Assembly (NCBI GenBank): GCA_026008535.1
Contig: BRKX01000001.1
Span: 41,432,317 to 41,496,316 of the forward strand
Length of the DNA stretch: 64,000 bases
Direction: 5' to 3'
Origin: Perilla frutescens
Taxonomy: Eukaryota; Streptophyta; Magnoliopsida; Lamiales; Lamiaceae
Under the pieces are notes generated by a model. It did no database searches and was not told where the DNA came from. It saw only the letters and a list, made by a program, of their open reading frames with translations. This document shows positions 61,162-64,000 of the stretch, piece after piece; position 1 is the stretch's first letter, and each line of letters begins with the position of its first letter. The translations under genes and the position numbers were made by a program.

Positions 61162-62047
61162 GATTCGTTTGACGGATCTCCGCATATACATGGATCCAAC
61201 ACAATATAACGATAATATATTTGTATTTATTAGATCGGAAAATTATATTTTTTTAATATTGAAAAATATTAATATATTCTTGTTTTGCACAAAAAGAAGG
61301 TTGATGACATTTCATTATGTAACTATTTGGATCGGAAAAGGTCATTTCATAATACATAAAAATATAATTTCTATATTAGAAAATTTGCAATTTGGTGTGA
61401 AGGTTGTGTTTTTTGGTGCAATTAACTCTTTTTTTTTTTTTTGCACAGAAAAAAATGGTGACATTTTGTAATTATTTGGATCCAAAAAAAGTATAGTGAC
61501 ATTTTTATTATTTTTTTGATGAAAGAAAAGGCATAGTTTTATTAATATTGAAAGTGTAATTTCAAATAATGAAAAATATCCGGATCAAATATGCAGATCC
61601 ATATGAGGTTTATAACCTGTCAGATAATTTAATAGGAGAGTATGTACTCACTCTTTATTATATTATAATTTAAAATCAAATTAAAGCAAACTTTTAGTTG
61701 TAGTTAATAATCCTTAATATTATGAACTTTGATCTATTTTACAGTTACGTACAACACATCTTTTAAATTATAGCAATTATAACGCTTTCATTTCTTTTCC
61801 GGTAGTCGGACACATTGGTATCATTTTACTGGAAATATGATCGATATTTTTAATTACAAAAAAATAAAATTATTATTGTAATATTTGTTCAAATTTAAAT
61901 GTTAGGTTGTAATTACAAACTAATCAAACTTCATAATTTGTATGATTATTAATCATTCTAGTTAAATGGTAATAATGTTGAATGACCCTAAATGTATTGC
62001 GATGCCTTATAGTTATAGTGGAGCCATTCTCATAATACTTTCTAATT

Positions 62048-62053
<6 letters not shown>
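61162..62053. other. AT-rich intergenic DNA
   Basis: I see no gene. GACGGATCTCCGCATATACA at 61170 and ATATGCAGATCCATATGA near 61588 are partly inverse, possibly ends of a decayed element. Confidence 0.45.

Positions 62054-62132
<79 letters not shown>
62054..62132. repeat. (TAA)n microsatellite
   Basis: About 26 uninterrupted units. Confidence 0.95.
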
Positions 62133-62134
<2 letters not shown>

Positions 62135-63027
62135 AATTTACCTCACATATGTAGTTTATGGGTTATAATCAGATGAGTGAGATTCGTCATGCACGATATG
62201 TTCGATTTATAATTAATTAAAGTGTTGAGGGATTTAATGTAATATTTTGTAATAAATTAATAATATCATGTGTGTAGGCGTGTACCCTAAAATAAATATG
62301 CCCAAAGAGAAAAGAAAAGAAAAACATTTTTTTAGGGGAAAGTTACACCCAAATCGTAGCAATATTTAATCAAAAGTTCCAGATTTGCTGGGTTAGTCTA
62401 CATGGTTCAGTTCCATTTAGTCAAAATGATGTGCCATTCAAATCTTTTAAATAAAATTAGTGTGACACTGTAAAATCCAATTAATTTAGCCGCATGCAAG
62501 TGACACATTAGTGTTGGATAATAATTAAACAATGCCATAATATTCGAGGAGTAACTAAAAATTCAGATTGACTTGGGGCCGATCAAAGTTCATCAATTCT
62601 CTTTTTTATTATTTAAATATATTTGAACATGCATTCATAGAAGAAAATAATATGATACCTGACAATTGAATGTCGCTATCACAAAAACAACAAAATTTCA
62701 ACTCGATAACTAATAAAATTGAAGCTCCCCAACCTCGCAAACACGACAACCAAGTTCATTTCACAGTTTAGGACAAGGGATTTTGCCAAATTTGTCAAAC
62801 AAATAGCAGACCAAATATAATGTAAGAGAAGAAAATATTGAAACTATAGCTTTGATATAATATGTGTGAACCCATTATTATAGAATCAAGACCATCTTTC
62901 ATTGATAATCCGTTGATGCTTCTTTTTGTTTGTGTGTGTGTGTGTACAAAATTAACAATATTTGACTTTGAAGTTTGAACTAATCTAAGTTACTATATAT
63001 AAGGTCGCCAGAAACGACTTGGTAGGT
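62133..63027. other. AT-rich intergenic DNA
   Basis: I see no gene. A short (GT)n lies at 62928-62945. Confidence 0.6.
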
Positions 63028-63028
63028 A

Positions 63029-63082
<54 letters not shown>
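63028..63082. repeat. (GT)n(GA)n compound microsatellite
   Basis: A GT run followed by a GA run with one interruption. Confidence 0.95.
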
Positions 63083-63184
63083 TTATCATTCATCAATATG
63101 CATCACTTCTTTGACGCACCTAAAGTCCCCATAACATGTTTTTGTGCCGCCGCCACATTTTTAATAGTGAAAAATACATTTTAC

Positions 63185-63367
63185 CTTGAGGTCAAAGATT
63201 TTAAATTCGAATCCCACCAACACCACTAGATGTAAGTCTATCACACCTGACTTACTAAGTGTGGTATACCTCCCCTGTGTGGTTTACAGCCTATTACACA
63301 GGGGCGGGATTTACCCAGTGCGCACCTCGGTAGCGGCTGCGGGTTACCTTCGACAAAAAAAAAAAAA
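63185..63367 (+). mobile_element. 5'-truncated SINE with target duplication
   Basis: A box-B-like TTTAAATTCGAATCCC lies near the left end, and a 15-base poly(A) tail closes the copy after CCTTCGAC. ACATTTTAC stands on both sides (63176-63184 and 63368-63376). No A box is seen, so the copy is truncated at 5'. The body differs from the SINE family at 27079-27192. Confidence 0.7.
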
Positions 63368-63376
63368 ACATTTTAC

Positions 63377-63684
63377 AATCTCAGTTTTTCACATTTTGTT
63401 ATTCTTTTTTTTTGGGTATAAAATACATACTAAAAAATTTCTCAATATTATTAGACAATGGCCCGAATTTATTTCCAGCCATTTTTATTACCCAAAATCA
63501 GATTTCAAGGGTAATTTCGTCAATTGAAGATGGAGAGCTAGAAGAATAGCTGGAGCCCGGAAATTAAACGGCGGCCCTCACCAAAAAATCATTTAATAAT
63601 CTAAAATTTTGATAATTAAAAATCTGAAAAAATGTGAGCCCTGCCTAAGATGACACCTAAAAGTGATCACTTAGAAATGTAATT
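63377..63684. other. AT-rich intergenic DNA
   Basis: I see nothing that can be assigned. Confidence 0.5.
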
Positions 63685-64000
63685 ATAGAGATGGAATCAA
63701 GTGAGAACTATAATCTCTGTGAGAACAGAGAATCAATCTGAGACATAGATTCGGTATATTTAGACGGTTAAGATAGGTTCTAAAATTGAAAAAACGCGGT
63801 GGCATTCTTGTAATATTATCAACTTCTTAATGAACTGAGGGTATTTTTGTAATTTATGAAGTCTATTATTTTTGGAATGAAATCTCTCTTTCCTTCGTAA
63901 GCTGTTTTCCTCTCAGATCTGTTTCATTTCTCACGCGATTCTCTTTGATTTCTCTCCGATTTTGATGTGTTTATGTAATCCAGATTCCAGTCGATTCATC
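63685..64000. mobile_element. Start of a further element of the GGATCAAATGAGAACC family
   Basis: GAGATGGAATCAAGTGAGAAC at 63689 resembles the left end of the element at 38944-39620. Both then carry a GACGGT motif and GTGGCATTCTTGTAAT or GTGACATTCCTGTAAT. The right end is outside the window. Confidence 0.5.

Overview
The window is nuclear DNA of a flowering plant, very probably a core eudicot of the mint order (Lamiales). It is AT-rich, has GT-AG introns and is dense in transposable elements. Two host genes could be read exon by exon to full length. The first is a class II (TPS-c) diterpene synthase on the + strand (3277-16440, 15 exons, 797 aa). The second is cytosolic 3-hydroxy-3-methylglutaryl-CoA synthase on the - strand (24863 down to 20984, 12 exons, 460 aa). 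The two genes are convergent, with 4.5 kb between their stop codons. Both use terpenoid chemistry, but HMGS serves the cytosolic mevalonate route while the diterpene synthase uses plastid geranylgeranyl diphosphate, so I read the proximity as suggestive at most.

Layout: 1-663 is unassigned. 664-2986 is the 3' part of a CACTA (En/Spm) transposon that ends 290 bp before the diterpene synthase start codon. 3277-16440 is the diterpene synthase. Its intron 3 carries a second CACTA-type remnant. Its 6.8 kb intron 8 is almost filled by one long-inverted-repeat Mutator-like element (7578-13647), which itself holds a Helitron, a Stowaway MITE and an hAT-like element. 16441-20983 is intergenic with (TA)n tracts and a SINE. 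20984-24863 is HMGS. 24864-29735 is intergenic with a MITE and a SINE. 29736-36173 is a complete-ended 6.4 kb Mutator-like element carrying a transposase-OTU gene on + and a plant-mobile-domain gene on -, both broken. 36174-45730 is AT-rich intergenic DNA with small inverted-repeat elements, one of them an almost pure 1.07 kb foldback. 45731-48231 is an hAT element with an 8-bp target duplication. 48294-61156 is a 12.9 kb Athila-type Ty3/gypsy retrotransposon with two LTRs. 61157-64000 is intergenic with a (TAA)n tract, a truncated SINE and the start of a further small repeat element.

The most unusual coding observation is in the diterpene synthase. The reading frame is intact over all 15 exons, but the class II catalytic DXDD motif reads D-I-D-C (residues 376-379): the general-acid aspartate is kept and the final aspartate is a cysteine. 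The position that is Asn in gibberellin-type ent-CPP synthases is His (H321). Other points are the two-gene Mutator-like element with shared palindromic motifs in its non-coding parts and a perfect 57-nt inverted repeat that looks like a template-switch event, and the Athila element, where a TCGCGA-rich block of the LTR recurs in front of the downstream ORF as a possible second promoter.
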